NCBI GenBank assembly: GCA_020073465.1
Contig: JAIQFC010000004.1
Location: 1 to 64,000, forward strand
DNA: 64,000 nt
Reading direction: 5' to 3'
Origin: Terriglobia bacterium
GTDB lineage: Bacteria > Acidobacteriota > Terriglobia > Terriglobales > Acidobacteriaceae
Shown piece after piece: positions 6,350 to 14,123 of this stretch (position 1 is the first letter of the stretch; each line of letters begins with the position of its first letter). The translations under genes were made by a program, and so were the position numbers. The notes under the pieces are model-generated. The model did no database searches and was not told the origin of the DNA. It saw only the letters and a list, made by a program, of their open reading frames with translations.

Positions 6350-6562
6350 ATGAAGATGTTTTGTCGGGCCTCCTTGTTGGCTTTGCTGTTGTGCAGCACT
6401 CTTTCGCCTGCGGCTGTTGCAGCTGGCCCACAAGGCAAGCGTCATCACAAGAACGTGCCTGAAGGCGGGTCAGCTCTGGCTTACCTATCTTTCAGCGCGC
6501 TGGCCTGCATAGGAGCAGTCGTAGTTCGGTCGCGGCGGGAGCAGGCCAAGCTGCCCAGCTGA
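6350..6562 (+). CDS. Small exported protein with PEP-CTERM (VPEGG-type) sorting signal
   Basis: A 70-residue protein starting at ATG 6350, chosen because a GGGAGAGAA ribosome binding site lies 8-15 bases upstream; an upstream in-frame ATG (6305) has none. Residues 1-25 are a signal peptide (MKMFCRASLLALLLCS...AVAA). After a short basic stretch comes the tripartite sorting tag: VPEGGS, a hydrophobic helix (ALAYLSFSALACIGAVVV) and a basic end RSRRE. This is the PEP-CTERM layout recognised and cleaved by exosortases at the inner membrane before export to the surface. Almost nothing remains between signal peptide and tag, so the mature product is only about 15 residues. An exosortase gene begins at the right edge of this window. 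Confidence 0.8.
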   Translation: MKMFCRASLLALLLCSTLSPAAVAAGPQGKRHHKNVPEGGSALAYLSFSALACIGAVVVRSRREQAKLPS

Positions 6563-6604
6563 GGAACCGAAACGGATTACCCTTAAGGATTTGAACAGAT
6601 CATG

Positions 6605-6641
6605 GAGGCGTACCTATTGCGGGTATGCCTCTTTTGTTTTG
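6605..6641 (+). terminator. Intrinsic terminator after the PEP-CTERM gene
   Basis: GAGGCGTACC (6605-6614) pairs with GGTATGCCTC (6622-6631), one G-T pair, around a seven-base loop, followed by the T-rich tail TTTTGTTTT. It ends the monocistronic PEP-CTERM transcript. It overlaps the stop codon of the convergent regulator gene, for which the same hairpin has no T-run. Confidence 0.75.
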
Positions 6642-7705
6642 GTGGGACGTTTTGGGATGGACGGAGACCCGGCGTCTTTCACCAGGGGCATCGGCTTAAG
6701 GTCGGCCATACCGTCGGTTGGAGGAGCAGACGAGTGCATGCGGGCAAGCCAACTGCTGGCCTGCTTCTGCGCCTCGTCGATCTGGCTGGGCGTCATGGCT
6801 CTGGTCATCAAATCCTTAGCCTGTAATGCACATTCCGTAGCGATCAGGTACCACGAGTAAGCCTGGATAAGGTCCTGCGGATCTCTCCGGCGAGCCCAAT
6901 ACATCTGGGAAAGAGCCAACTGCGCGGCAGGAAGGCCAGCCTCCGCGGCCTTCTGAAACAGGGTGAAGTCGTCCTGCGAACCCCCTACGACAGATCCCGG
7001 AGGCGCCCCTGGGGTTTGCTCGAGAGGAGAAGCGGCATCGCTCAGGGTCATGAACAGCAACTCGACGCGGCTGGAAACGCCGAGCTTGTCGAAGACGCGA
7101 AACAGATAGTTCTTGACCGTGTGTTGACTGAGCTTCAGACGATCGGCAATCTCGCGATTGGTGAGGCCTTCCGCCAGACTGCGGACGACCTGGAGTTCCC
7201 GTTTTGAAAGCAGGTTCATGCCGCTCGCATTCACCGCGCGAACGACCGGAGCGGTCGCCAGCGCTTCGATCGCGACGGCCAGTTCGCGGCCATTTGCCCA
7301 GACCTGGCCCTGATGCACCGAGCGAACGCATTTCCCGAGGATTTGGGCGGGCTCTTCCTTGCTGAAGACGCCCCTGGCACCTGCGCGAAAGGCGCTCACA
7401 ACCGCTTCATCGGTGGACGAGTCCATGAGGATCACGGCACGAATTCCGGGAAAGGCTCCGCGTAATTCACGAAGAACAGCGAATCCCCTGCCCGGCTGCT
7501 CATCCAGGGTGGAATTGATGACGAGTACATCGATGCTCTGGGCCCTGACCGCCTCCGTAAGAGCCTTGGAATTGGAGTCGAACGGGGTTACTTCCAGACC
7601 GGAGTCTCGCTTCAGCGCATCGGCGAGCAGGTGAGTGTGGATCCTAGAACCGTCCGCAACCAGTACACGAATTGGTCTTTCCCCCAACGCCGGGTCGTCT
7701 TGCAT
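6614..7705 (-). CDS. NarL/LuxR-type regulator with atypical receiver (Asn at phospho-site) and C-terminal Sel1 repeats
   Basis: A 363-residue protein; ATG 7705 is chosen because the homologous part begins there, although the frame is open further upstream. Residues ~10-130 are a CheY-like receiver fold (PIRVLVADGS, the switch residues in MDSSTDE, and Lys116 in VFSKEEP). The phosphate-accepting Asp is replaced by Asn64 (LVINSTL), and the acidic pocket is reduced to one Asp. Residues ~162-225 are a LuxR/NarL helix-turn-helix (LSKRELQVVRSLAEGLTNRE, HTVKNYLFRVFDKLGV). Residues ~245-325 look like Sel1/TPR repeats (FQKAAEAGLPAAQLALSQMYW). It probably works without phosphorylation, perhaps through partner proteins bound by the Sel1 part. 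It faces the exopolysaccharide operon divergently and is a likely regulator of it. Confidence 0.82.
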   Translation of the reverse strand: MQDDPALGERPIRVLVADGSRIHTHLLADALKRDSGLEVTPFDSNSKALTEAVRAQSIDVLVINSTLDEQPGRGFAVLRELRGAFPGIRAVILMDSSTDEAVVSAFRAGARGVFSKEEPAQILGKCVRSVHQGQVWANGRELAVAIEALATAPVVRAVNASGMNLLSKRELQVVRSLAEGLTNREIADRLKLSQHTVKNYLFRVFDKLGVSSRVELLFMTLSDAASPLEQTPGAPPGSVVGGSQDDFTLFQKAAEAGLPAAQLALSQMYWARRRDPQDLIQAYSWYLIATECALQAKDLMTRAMTPSQIDEAQKQASSWLARMHSSAPPTDGMADLKPMPLVKDAGSPSIPKRPTKTKEAYPQ

Positions 7706-7784
7706 TGGAACCCTCGCCAGATGGAGTAACGTTTCAGGGTTCGGTCCCAAAATCCGGTGGAATTTGTGGAACAAACGGTAACGA

Positions 7785-7814
7785 ATTCTATCGATATTCT
7801 GGTTACGAAGGCAA
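7785..7814 (-). promoter_or_regulatory. Candidate promoter of the NarL-like regulator
   Basis: On the minus strand TTGCCT (7809-7814) is followed after 18 bp by TAGAAT (7785-7790), a plausible though imperfect sigma70 promoter. It lies 80 bp upstream of the ATG at 7705. A 7-5-7 dyad (7832-7850) sits just upstream of the -35. No experimental support. Confidence 0.35.
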
Positions 7815-7831
7815 GTTCGTTCCCCAAAAGG

Positions 7832-7850
7832 AGTGACAAACTGTGTCACT
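7832..7850. promoter_or_regulatory. 7-5-7 dyad AGTGACA-N5-TGTCACT (candidate operator)
   Basis: AGTGACA (7832-7838) and TGTCACT (7844-7850) are exact reverse complements around AACTG. The site lies in the divergent region between the NarL-like regulator and the exopolysaccharide operon, 18 bp upstream of the regulator's candidate -35. A TTGCAA word follows at 7853. A symmetric site of this size suits a dimeric HTH protein, perhaps autoregulation. The binder is unknown. Confidence 0.45.
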
Positions 7851-8101
7851 AGTTGCAAACGATTACACATGAGGCTTGTGTAGTTTGGTCGGAAAAATGG
7901 AAAAATGGGCCCGATTCGGGTCGATGAATAGAGTAATCCGCCTCTAGGTACGTCTTCCTCTTGCAAGAGCCTGCAACGTGGAGGTACATTGCAGCACAGT
8001 CGGGCAATCGAAAGTTGCGCGCCGCGAATAGGATTCCCCCTCCCGTTGCCCCGATTAGCGAGAATGGTCCCCTGCCCGGAACATGAGCGAGTAATCGCTG
8101 G

Positions 8102-8129
8102 TTGACAAGCTAAGACTATATTCTATAAT
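8102..8129 (+). promoter_or_regulatory. Consensus sigma70 promoter for the exopolysaccharide operon
   Basis: TTGACA (8102-8107), 16-bp spacer, TATAAT (8124-8129): both hexamers are perfect. It points toward the NusG-like gene 550 bp downstream and is the best promoter seen upstream of the export genes. The expected start is near 8136, giving a leader of ~540 nt. Confidence 0.7.
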
Positions 8130-8679
8130 GTCGATAGAGTTAGTAGTAAATGATCGATCACCCCGGGATCTGGCCCCTTCAGTCCAGGGGATCTCTAGTA
8201 TGGGCTTCTCAAAAAAGCCGACGGTAGGCAGTATTGGGCCCCAAGCACAAGCACGAAACAAAAGGAAGCAGGGTTTTATCCTGGTTTCAGAATGCAGAAG
8301 TGCAACGGAGTCCGAGTTTGCAACACTATGCAACTTGGATGAGCGCAATCACAGGCACGGGTATCTGGAGTCACAGAAGGTTAGTTGGCATGGTCCTAGA
8401 ATCAGCACCGGTTTCACGTTCCCGCTTCCACCCCAGGATCATTATCGACACATGCCTTCCGGGCCTCCCCCCGACTCGCGATAGCGAGCGCCCCAGAAGT
8501 TAAAGGATCTCAGGATTTGGCAACAAGACAAGCGATGTAGTGTCGAGTAGAACAAACCGTCCCTCCCCTTAGATGTGCTCGTGTTGTTTTTCTCCCCCGG
8601 ATCTCGAATCGAGATCGCAACAGAACCACTACGCAAGTCTTAGGGTCACCTTGGGAAGTGTGACTCAGAGGGCGAAGCT
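8130..8679 (+). promoter_or_regulatory. Long 5' leader of the exopolysaccharide operon
   Basis: About 550 bases between the perfect promoter and the NusG-like gene, without a convincing gene; the one long plus-strand frame starts inside the -10 box and has no ribosome binding site. It holds a small hairpin GGCTT-N7-AAGCC (8203-8219) immediately followed by GACGGTAG (8220-8227), which has one mismatch to the GGCGGTAG core of the RfaH ops element. It also holds TGCAAC words at 8301, 8319 and 8330, and a hairpin CTCGC-GATA-GCGAG (8475-8488). A long leader ahead of a gene for a NusG-type antiterminator is the setting in which such proteins act. The ops-like match is weak because GCGGTAG also occurs several times inside coding sequence. 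Confidence 0.4.
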
Positions 8680-9237
8680 ATGGCCGCGAACAGCGTACTC
8701 GTTGAAGCAGCGCAGACAGTACCACTGATTGGCGCAGTGGAAGCCGGCAGTTGGTACGCGTTACACACGCGCGCCCGGCACGAGAAGATGGTGACACAGC
8801 GTCTGGCGGAGCATGGAGTTGAAACCTTCCTCCCCATCGTGACCGAGGTTCGACGCTGGAGCGACCGCAAGAAGACGGTCCAACTCCCCTTGTTTGGTTG
8901 TTATGTGTTCGCGAGGTTCGCGGCCAACCGGACCGAGCGTTTGCGCATGCTTCGGGTCGACGGAGTTCTTGGGCTGGTGGGATCTCGAGGTGAGGGATCC
9001 CCGATTCCGGACGAGCAGATTGACGCGGTGCGGATGTTGATCGACGGAGGGCTGCCGTGGTCATCGCACCCGTTTCTGGAGATTGGGCAGCGCGTTCGAA
9101 TCCGTAGCGGAGCCTTGGATGGTGTGGAAGGAATCCTGGTGGGGCGGAATGGAGATCGTACCCTGGTGATTTCGGTGAATGCGATCCAGAGATCGCTGGC
9201 CGTGCGCGTGGAAGGTTACGAAGTCGAACCCGTGTGA
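8680..9237 (+). CDS. NusG-like transcription antiterminator (UpxY/LoaP/RfaH type)
   Basis: A 185-residue NusG paralogue. Residues ~24-125 form the NGN domain: GSWYALHTRARHEKMV, FLPIVTEVRRWSDRKK, and LPLFGCYVFARF, the loop contacting RNA polymerase. Residues ~140-185 form a KOW domain (FLEIGQRVRIRSGALDGVEGILVG). Housekeeping NusG genes sit beside ribosomal protein genes; this copy instead heads a polysaccharide locus, as UpxY, LoaP and RfaH do. It likely loads on RNA polymerase near the start of the operon and suppresses pausing and termination over tens of kilobases. A GAGGGCG sequence precedes the ATG. The UpxY-like family label is from motif layout and context. Confidence 0.88.
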   Translation: MAANSVLVEAAQTVPLIGAVEAGSWYALHTRARHEKMVTQRLAEHGVETFLPIVTEVRRWSDRKKTVQLPLFGCYVFARFAANRTERLRMLRVDGVLGLVGSRGEGSPIPDEQIDAVRMLIDGGLPWSSHPFLEIGQRVRIRSGALDGVEGILVGRNGDRTLVISVNAIQRSLAVRVEGYEVEPV

Positions 9238-9285
9238 CGTAGTCCTGTCCTGAGTGATCCCGTCTTGATTGATCCTAATGCTGCA

Positions 9286-10440
9286 ATGAAACTCCTGAGC
9301 CTGGCACAACCAGATCGATACCTAGGTGCGGAAATGGTAAGTGAAAACGTCGAACAACTCGACCAAGAAGCCTTCTTCGTCAGTGCCAGTCCGGTAATGC
9401 GGAAGCTGCGCGCGCAGGCCGAACTGCTGGCGCAGGCCGACGTTCCGGTACTCATACTTGGAGAGAGCGGCAGCGGCAAAGACGCGGTTGCCCGATTGAT
9501 TCACAAGCTCTCGGTCCGGTCCGGATTCAAGTTCCTCAAATTGAATTGCGCCGCGATGCCCGGCGACATGCTGGAAAGCGAACTGTTCGGCGCGAGGAGA
9601 GCCTTCAACTTGGGGGCCGGCCGGTCGACTTCGGAAACGCTGGAGCTGGCAGAACACGGCACAATCTACCTGGATGAAATTGCAGAAATGCCGTCTGAAT
9701 TGCAGGCGAGGCTGCTGCAAGCGCTGCTGAAAAGCGACCTGGATAGCGAGCATCGCGAAAATGGGCGTCCCGCGGGCGTACGGATCCTGGCAGCAAGCAG
9801 TTCCAACCTGGAACGTGCGCTGGCCGATCAGAAGCTGCGCGAAGACTTGTACTATCGCCTGAGCGCATTCACGGTGCGAGTACCCCCCTTGCGCCAGCGC
9901 AGACCAGAGATTTCTCTTCTGCTACGTTACTCGATGCACAGACTGGCAAAGCACTACGGGCTCTCCGCCCGCGAATTCCCCGCGGCTATGCTGGATGTAT
10001 GCCAGTGGTATTCCTGGCCGGGAAACCTACGAGAACTGGAAGCCTTCGTGAAACGCTATCTCGTGTCGGGCGACCAAGCACTGATTCCAGGGGAATTTGA
10101 TTCAGAAAAAGGCTGCGAGCCCCTCAACTCCTCCCGTGGAACCGAGCGGGTCTCGAGCTCGGCGATTGCAAGGAACCCGGACGAGACCGAGCCTGCACCA
10201 AAGTCGCTGAAGTCCTTCATTCAGGGGATCAAATGCGAAGCGGAAAAGAATGCGATTGGAGCAGCTCTGGAAAAGACGGGTTGGAACCGCAAGGCCGCGG
10301 CACGGCTGCTGAAGGTCAGCTATCGTACGCTGCTATACAAAATCGAGCAGTACCAGATGAACGCTTCCCTGCACTCTCTCAGCGAGCCGTCGATGGTGCG
10401 GTTGGCCGCCCATGAGAAAGGCAACGGGAAAGCAAGTTGA
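9286..10440 (+). CDS. Sigma54-activator-like AAA+ regulator lacking receiver and GAFTGA loop
   Basis: A 384-residue protein from ATG 9286; TTG 9265 and ATG 9334 are alternatives, the latter with an AGGTG before it. After ~30 residues comes an AAA+ domain: Walker A GESGSGKD (~59-66), LNCAAMPGDMLESELFG, Walker B IYLDEIAEMP, and a downstream LRQRRPEI/WPGNLREL region typical of NtrC-type proteins. A C-terminal Fis-type HTH follows (AALEKTGWNRKAAARLLKVSYRTL). The GAFTGA loop that contacts sigma54 should follow ELFG; here it reads RAFNLGA (9598-9618). There is also no receiver domain. It may regulate sigma70 promoters, or need a partner. The stop overlaps an alternative TTG start of the next gene. 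Confidence 0.85.
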   Translation: MKLLSLAQPDRYLGAEMVSENVEQLDQEAFFVSASPVMRKLRAQAELLAQADVPVLILGESGSGKDAVARLIHKLSVRSGFKFLKLNCAAMPGDMLESELFGARRAFNLGAGRSTSETLELAEHGTIYLDEIAEMPSELQARLLQALLKSDLDSEHRENGRPAGVRILAASSSNLERALADQKLREDLYYRLSAFTVRVPPLRQRRPEISLLLRYSMHRLAKHYGLSAREFPAAMLDVCQWYSWPGNLRELEAFVKRYLVSGDQALIPGEFDSEKGCEPLNSSRGTERVSSSAIARNPDETEPAPKSLKSFIQGIKCEAEKNAIGAALEKTGWNRKAAARLLKVSYRTLLYKIEQYQMNASLHSLSEPSMVRLAAHEKGNGKAS

Positions 10441-10487
10441 ATAGGGAGACGGAGAAGCTGGTGCGAAACAATCGCCAAGGAATGCTT

Positions 10488-11141
10488 ATGGATGCCGGCA
10501 CTATGTGGATGAGAACGGTGGTCAAGACCTCCCTCTGTGTTGCTCTGGCAGGTTCCCTCTGGGCACAGGGAGGAGCGGCCAGCAGTCCGAGTCGTCCTTC
10601 AGATCCTGCAAAGGCCACACCAGCGACGGATGCCTCGGCAGGAAAACCGCACGACGACAGTTTCGTGATCGGCAACGACGACGTGCTCGCGATCAACGTC
10701 TGGAAAGAACCGGACATTTCGCGATCGATTCCGGTGCGGTCTGACGGGAAGATCTCGCTGCCGCTGGTCGGCGAAGTGCAGGCGGCCGGGCAAACCCCGC
10801 TGAAACTGGAGAAGGACATCGCCAGCAAACTACAGAGCTACATTTCGGAACCCGAAGTTACCGTGATCGTTCAGCAGATCAACAGCCAGAAGTTCAATAT
10901 CCTGGGCATGGTGGCGAGGCCGGGGTCGTACGCGATTGCAAATTCGCCGACCGTGCTGGATGCGATTGCACTGGCGGGCGGCTTCCGTGACTTCGCAAAA
11001 CAGAAGTCGATCTACATTCTGCGACAGAATCCGGATGGTGGACAGTCGCGGTTTCCCTTCAACTACAAGGACGTAGTCAGCGGAAAGAACCTTTCACAGA
11101 ACATCAAGCTGCAGGCGCGCGATACGATCGTCGTCCCGTAG
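10488..11141 (+). CDS. Polysaccharide export protein (Wza/EpsA family, periplasmic-side part)
   Basis: A 217-residue exported protein. ATG 10488 is chosen because AAGG lies seven bases upstream; ATG 10482 and TTG 10437 are in frame. A signal peptide spans ~1-26 (TSLCVALAGSLWA) without a lipobox cysteine. Then comes a Poly_export domain (DDSFVIGNDDVLAINVWKEP, SDGKISLPLVGEVQAAG) and an SLBB-type domain (KFNILGMVARPGSYAI, TVLDAIALAGGF). Wza-type proteins form the outer-membrane/periplasmic channel for polysaccharide. This one is shorter than Wza (~380 aa) and lacks the C-terminal helix, as is common for exosortase-type loci, where a separate beta-barrel (next gene) is thought to make the pore. 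Confidence 0.88.
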   Translation: MDAGTMWMRTVVKTSLCVALAGSLWAQGGAASSPSRPSDPAKATPATDASAGKPHDDSFVIGNDDVLAINVWKEPDISRSIPVRSDGKISLPLVGEVQAAGQTPLKLEKDIASKLQSYISEPEVTVIVQQINSQKFNILGMVARPGSYAIANSPTVLDAIALAGGFRDFAKQKSIYILRQNPDGGQSRFPFNYKDVVSGKNLSQNIKLQARDTIVVP

Positions 11142-11151
11142 AGGTGGTTCT

Positions 11152-12507
11152 ATGACATCGAAACTATTTCATCGCGTTTGCTTCGGGGCACTCGTACTGG
11201 CGGCGGCGCCGCTGTGCGCGCAAATCGACAACAGTGTTCCTGCGCCGGCGGTGACTGGACTGGTGGACACCGAGGATCGGATGCTGACTCCGCCCGCGGT
11301 GAGCGGACAGGACTATCCAGTCGCACCGGCCTCAGAAACGCGATCCAACTACTTGCGCGGGGGAATCACGTTCAACTCGGCATACTCGGACAATCTTTTG
11401 ACAGGAACCAGCGGCAATCCCTTGAGCGACGTCAGCTATTCCCTGTGGCCGACGCTGGCCATCGATGAAACCACGTCGCGGCTGCATTGGACGCTCTCGT
11501 ACGCACCCGGGTTCACTTTCTATCGGCACACGAGTTCGCTGGATCAGGCGGACCACAATCTAGCAGTAGGCTTTGAATACCGTTTGAGCCCGCACGTTAC
11601 GGTAAGCCTGCGAGACAGCTTCCAAAAGTCATCGAACGCATTCAATCAGCCGGACCAGGGATTGGCCGGGGGTATTTCGGGCTCAACCCAGGGCCCAAGC
11701 AACTTTATCGTCGCACCGGCGGCGGACCGGCTTAGCAACGTGGGGAATGCCGGCATCACCTACCAGTTTGCAGCCAACATGATGGTTGGAGCGAATGGAA
11801 CCTTTGCTAATCTGCACTATCCGGATCAAGCACAGGTTCCGGGGCTTTATGACACGGCGACGCGTGCCGGGTCGGCGTTCTACAGCCTGCGGGTTTCGAG
11901 GAAGCAGTATATAGGCGTGACATACCAGTATCAGAAGTTGCTGGCATATCCGGCCGCAACAACCACGGATACCGAGACTCACGCTTTCTTGTTCTTCTAC
12001 ACTGTGTATCCGACTCCACGGTTCACGATCTCGTTGTTCGGTGGCCCACAACGCTCCGAAACCTCGCAACCGGCGCAGCCTTCGACGCACGACCTGACTC
12101 CGGCGGCGGGCGCCAGTTTGAGCTGGCAGGCACGGCGCACGGCGGTCGCAATCAGCTATACCCATCTAGTGACCGGAGGCGGAGGTCTGATCGGCGCCGC
12201 ACGATCGGACGCGGCGAATCTGGGGCTACGGCAGCAGATTACGAGGAACTTCGGGGCATCGCTTGGCGGCGCCTATTCGAACAGCCAAGTGCTCATCGTG
12301 GGTGGTATTTTCCCTGACACCAGCGGGCATTCCATATCAGGCAGCGCCTCCCTGCAGCGCCAATTTGGGAAGAATCTGAGTGTGCAGCTCGGGTATACGC
12401 GGCTGCATCAGATCTACAATAACGTACCCGCTGTTTCCGCAAATCCCGACACCAATCGGGAGTGGGTGTCTGTTTCTTACGCTTTTACGAAAGCGCTGGG
12501 AAGATAA
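11152..12507 (+). CDS. Outer-membrane beta-barrel protein of the exopolysaccharide locus
   Basis: A 451-residue protein with a signal peptide (residues 1-24, ending PLCAQ). Many alternating hydrophobic/polar strands follow with aromatic girdles (YLRGGITFNSAYSDNLL, VAISYTHLVTGGGG, NLSVQLGYTRLHQIY). The C-terminus EWVSVSYAFTKALGR has the strand pattern of outer-membrane proteins although it does not end in Phe. Size, position between the export protein and the chain-length gene, and strand pattern fit the PEP-CTERM-locus outer-membrane proteins (TIGR03016-like). It may form the polymer exit pore. It lies 10 bp after the export gene and 3 bp before the Wzz-like gene, so the three are co-transcribed. 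Confidence 0.8.
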   Translation: MTSKLFHRVCFGALVLAAAPLCAQIDNSVPAPAVTGLVDTEDRMLTPPAVSGQDYPVAPASETRSNYLRGGITFNSAYSDNLLTGTSGNPLSDVSYSLWPTLAIDETTSRLHWTLSYAPGFTFYRHTSSLDQADHNLAVGFEYRLSPHVTVSLRDSFQKSSNAFNQPDQGLAGGISGSTQGPSNFIVAPAADRLSNVGNAGITYQFAANMMVGANGTFANLHYPDQAQVPGLYDTATRAGSAFYSLRVSRKQYIGVTYQYQKLLAYPAATTTDTETHAFLFFYTVYPTPRFTISLFGGPQRSETSQPAQPSTHDLTPAAGASLSWQARRTAVAISYTHLVTGGGGLIGAARSDAANLGLRQQITRNFGASLGGAYSNSQVLIVGGIFPDTSGHSISGSASLQRQFGKNLSVQLGYTRLHQIYNNVPAVSANPDTNREWVSVSYAFTKALGR

Positions 12508-12510
12508 ATC

Positions 12511-14112
12511 ATGGTTGAAGAGCTGGACGAAAAAGAATCTGGTGGTTTGAACCTCCCGTTCTATCTGGGAGTGGTTCGCCGGCGTCACATGTTATTCCTG
12601 ATTCCGCTGCTAGTGGGATGGTTCGCGGTATGGGGAACGAGTTGGTTGCTGCCGGCACGCTACCGCTCGAGCACGCTGATCCTGGTGGAGCAGCCAACCA
12701 TGCCGAAGGATTACGTTACCCCCAACGTCAATGATGATCTGCAGGAGCGGCTGCAAAGTATTACTCAACAGATCCTCAGCCGCACTCGGCTGCTGCACAT
12801 TATCGAACAGGTGAACCTGTACGGCGATCCGCGCAGCCGCATGACCGAAGATGAAAAAATAGATCGGCTGCGCAAGGACATCGAGATCGAGCTGGTGCAC
12901 AACGCGCAAAACGAGGTCAGTGCCTTTAATGTGTACTTTTCATCACGCGATCCCCGCGTTGCTCAGCAGGTCACGAGTGAACTGACGAACCTGTTTATCA
13001 CCAAGAACCTTGAAGTGCGCCAGCAACAGTCGGAAGGGACAACGAAATTTCTGGAGGATCAGCTGGAGACAGCGCGGCAGGCGCTGTCCGAGCAGGAAGA
13101 AAAGATACGGCAGTTCAAGGGGCAGCACGTCGGCGAGTTGCCGGCTCAACTGAGCAGCAATCTGCAGATTCTGGCCGGGCTGCAATCGCAGCTGCAGACC
13201 GAGGAAGACGCGCTGAACACGGCGAAGCAACAGCGGGTGTATTTGGAGACGCTGGTCAATCAGTACCGAACAATGCAGAGCTCCGCGAGGGTACCCGCCA
13301 ACGGGACGGCGCCGGTCGGACTGCCGTCCCTGGATGCTGAGTTGGACCGTCTGAAGGCGCAGCTGGCAGATCTCAGCTCGCACTATACGGACAAGCACCC
13401 GGACGTCCGCAAGCTGAAAGATCAGATTGCCAAAACGGAAAAGATGCGGGGGCAGATGATTGCAGGCTTGCAGACAACAGATGCCGGCCACCCGGATGCA
13501 GCTACAGTGGACGCCGCGGACGTGCGAGATGGTTCTCCGATGGTTCAGTTGCAGGGCCAGCTGCGTGCCAATCGCGTGGAAGTTGCAAATCGCGAACGCG
13601 GAATCGCGGAACTGAAGGCCAAAGTCGGAGAGTACCAGTCACGCCTCAATCAGGAGCCCGTTCGTGAGCAGCAATTATCGGACCTAACCCGTGGTTATGA
13701 TCAGTCCAAAGCGAACTATGACGCCCTGCTGAAGAAGAAGAATGATTCTGCCATGGCCACGAGCATGGAGTTGCTGCAGCAGGGGGAGCGTTTTCGCATT
13801 CTCGATCCGCCGAGCCTGCCCACGAAGCCTGATTTCCCAAATCGACTGAAGTTCTGCGGCATCGGATTGGGAGTAGGCTTGGTGTTAGGTACGCTTGTGG
13901 CGGGGGCATTTGAGTTTCTGGATGATCGCATCCATGATGAGAAAGAACTGCAGAAGCTGTTGCCGGTGCCGGTGATGTCAGAGATTCCGGCCCTGGTGAA
14001 TCCAGCCGATGCACGGAAAGAGCGCCAGCGGTTATGGCTGGGTTGGGCGACAGCGGCGTTGGTGTCTGCTACCATCCTAGTCGGGTCGGCTATCAGTTAC
14101 TTGCGCGGTTAG
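12511..14112 (+). CDS. Polysaccharide chain-length determinant (Wzz/GumC type, kinase-less)
   Basis: A 533-residue inner-membrane co-polymerase. TM1 at ~27-48 (LFLIPLLVGWFAVWGTSWLL) is followed by the Wzz domain (YRSSTLILVEQP) and a large periplasmic part with coiled coils (~150-260 and 360-410; FLEDQLETARQALSEQEEKI). The Pro-rich PPSLPTKPDFPNRL precedes TM2 (~450-470), and a further helix lies at ~508-530. Unlike Gram-positive or Wzc fusions, no tyrosine-kinase domain is attached; the kinase is the separate gene at 15091. The layout matches the chain-length proteins known from XrtA/exosortase loci (TIGR03007-like). It sets polymer length together with the kinase and Wzy. Confidence 0.9.
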   Translation: MVEELDEKESGGLNLPFYLGVVRRRHMLFLIPLLVGWFAVWGTSWLLPARYRSSTLILVEQPTMPKDYVTPNVNDDLQERLQSITQQILSRTRLLHIIEQVNLYGDPRSRMTEDEKIDRLRKDIEIELVHNAQNEVSAFNVYFSSRDPRVAQQVTSELTNLFITKNLEVRQQQSEGTTKFLEDQLETARQALSEQEEKIRQFKGQHVGELPAQLSSNLQILAGLQSQLQTEEDALNTAKQQRVYLETLVNQYRTMQSSARVPANGTAPVGLPSLDAELDRLKAQLADLSSHYTDKHPDVRKLKDQIAKTEKMRGQMIAGLQTTDAGHPDAATVDAADVRDGSPMVQLQGQLRANRVEVANRERGIAELKAKVGEYQSRLNQEPVREQQLSDLTRGYDQSKANYDALLKKKNDSAMATSMELLQQGERFRILDPPSLPTKPDFPNRLKFCGIGLGVGLVLGTLVAGAFEFLDDRIHDEKELQKLLPVPVMSEIPALVNPADARKERQRLWLGWATAALVSATILVGSAISYLRG

Positions 14113-14123
14113 CGCAATCGCAA

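Noticed and set aside
8128-8484. 118-codon plus-strand frame in the EPS leader
   Set aside because: Its ATG lies in the -10 box, there is no ribosome binding site, and the translation shows no protein-like pattern.
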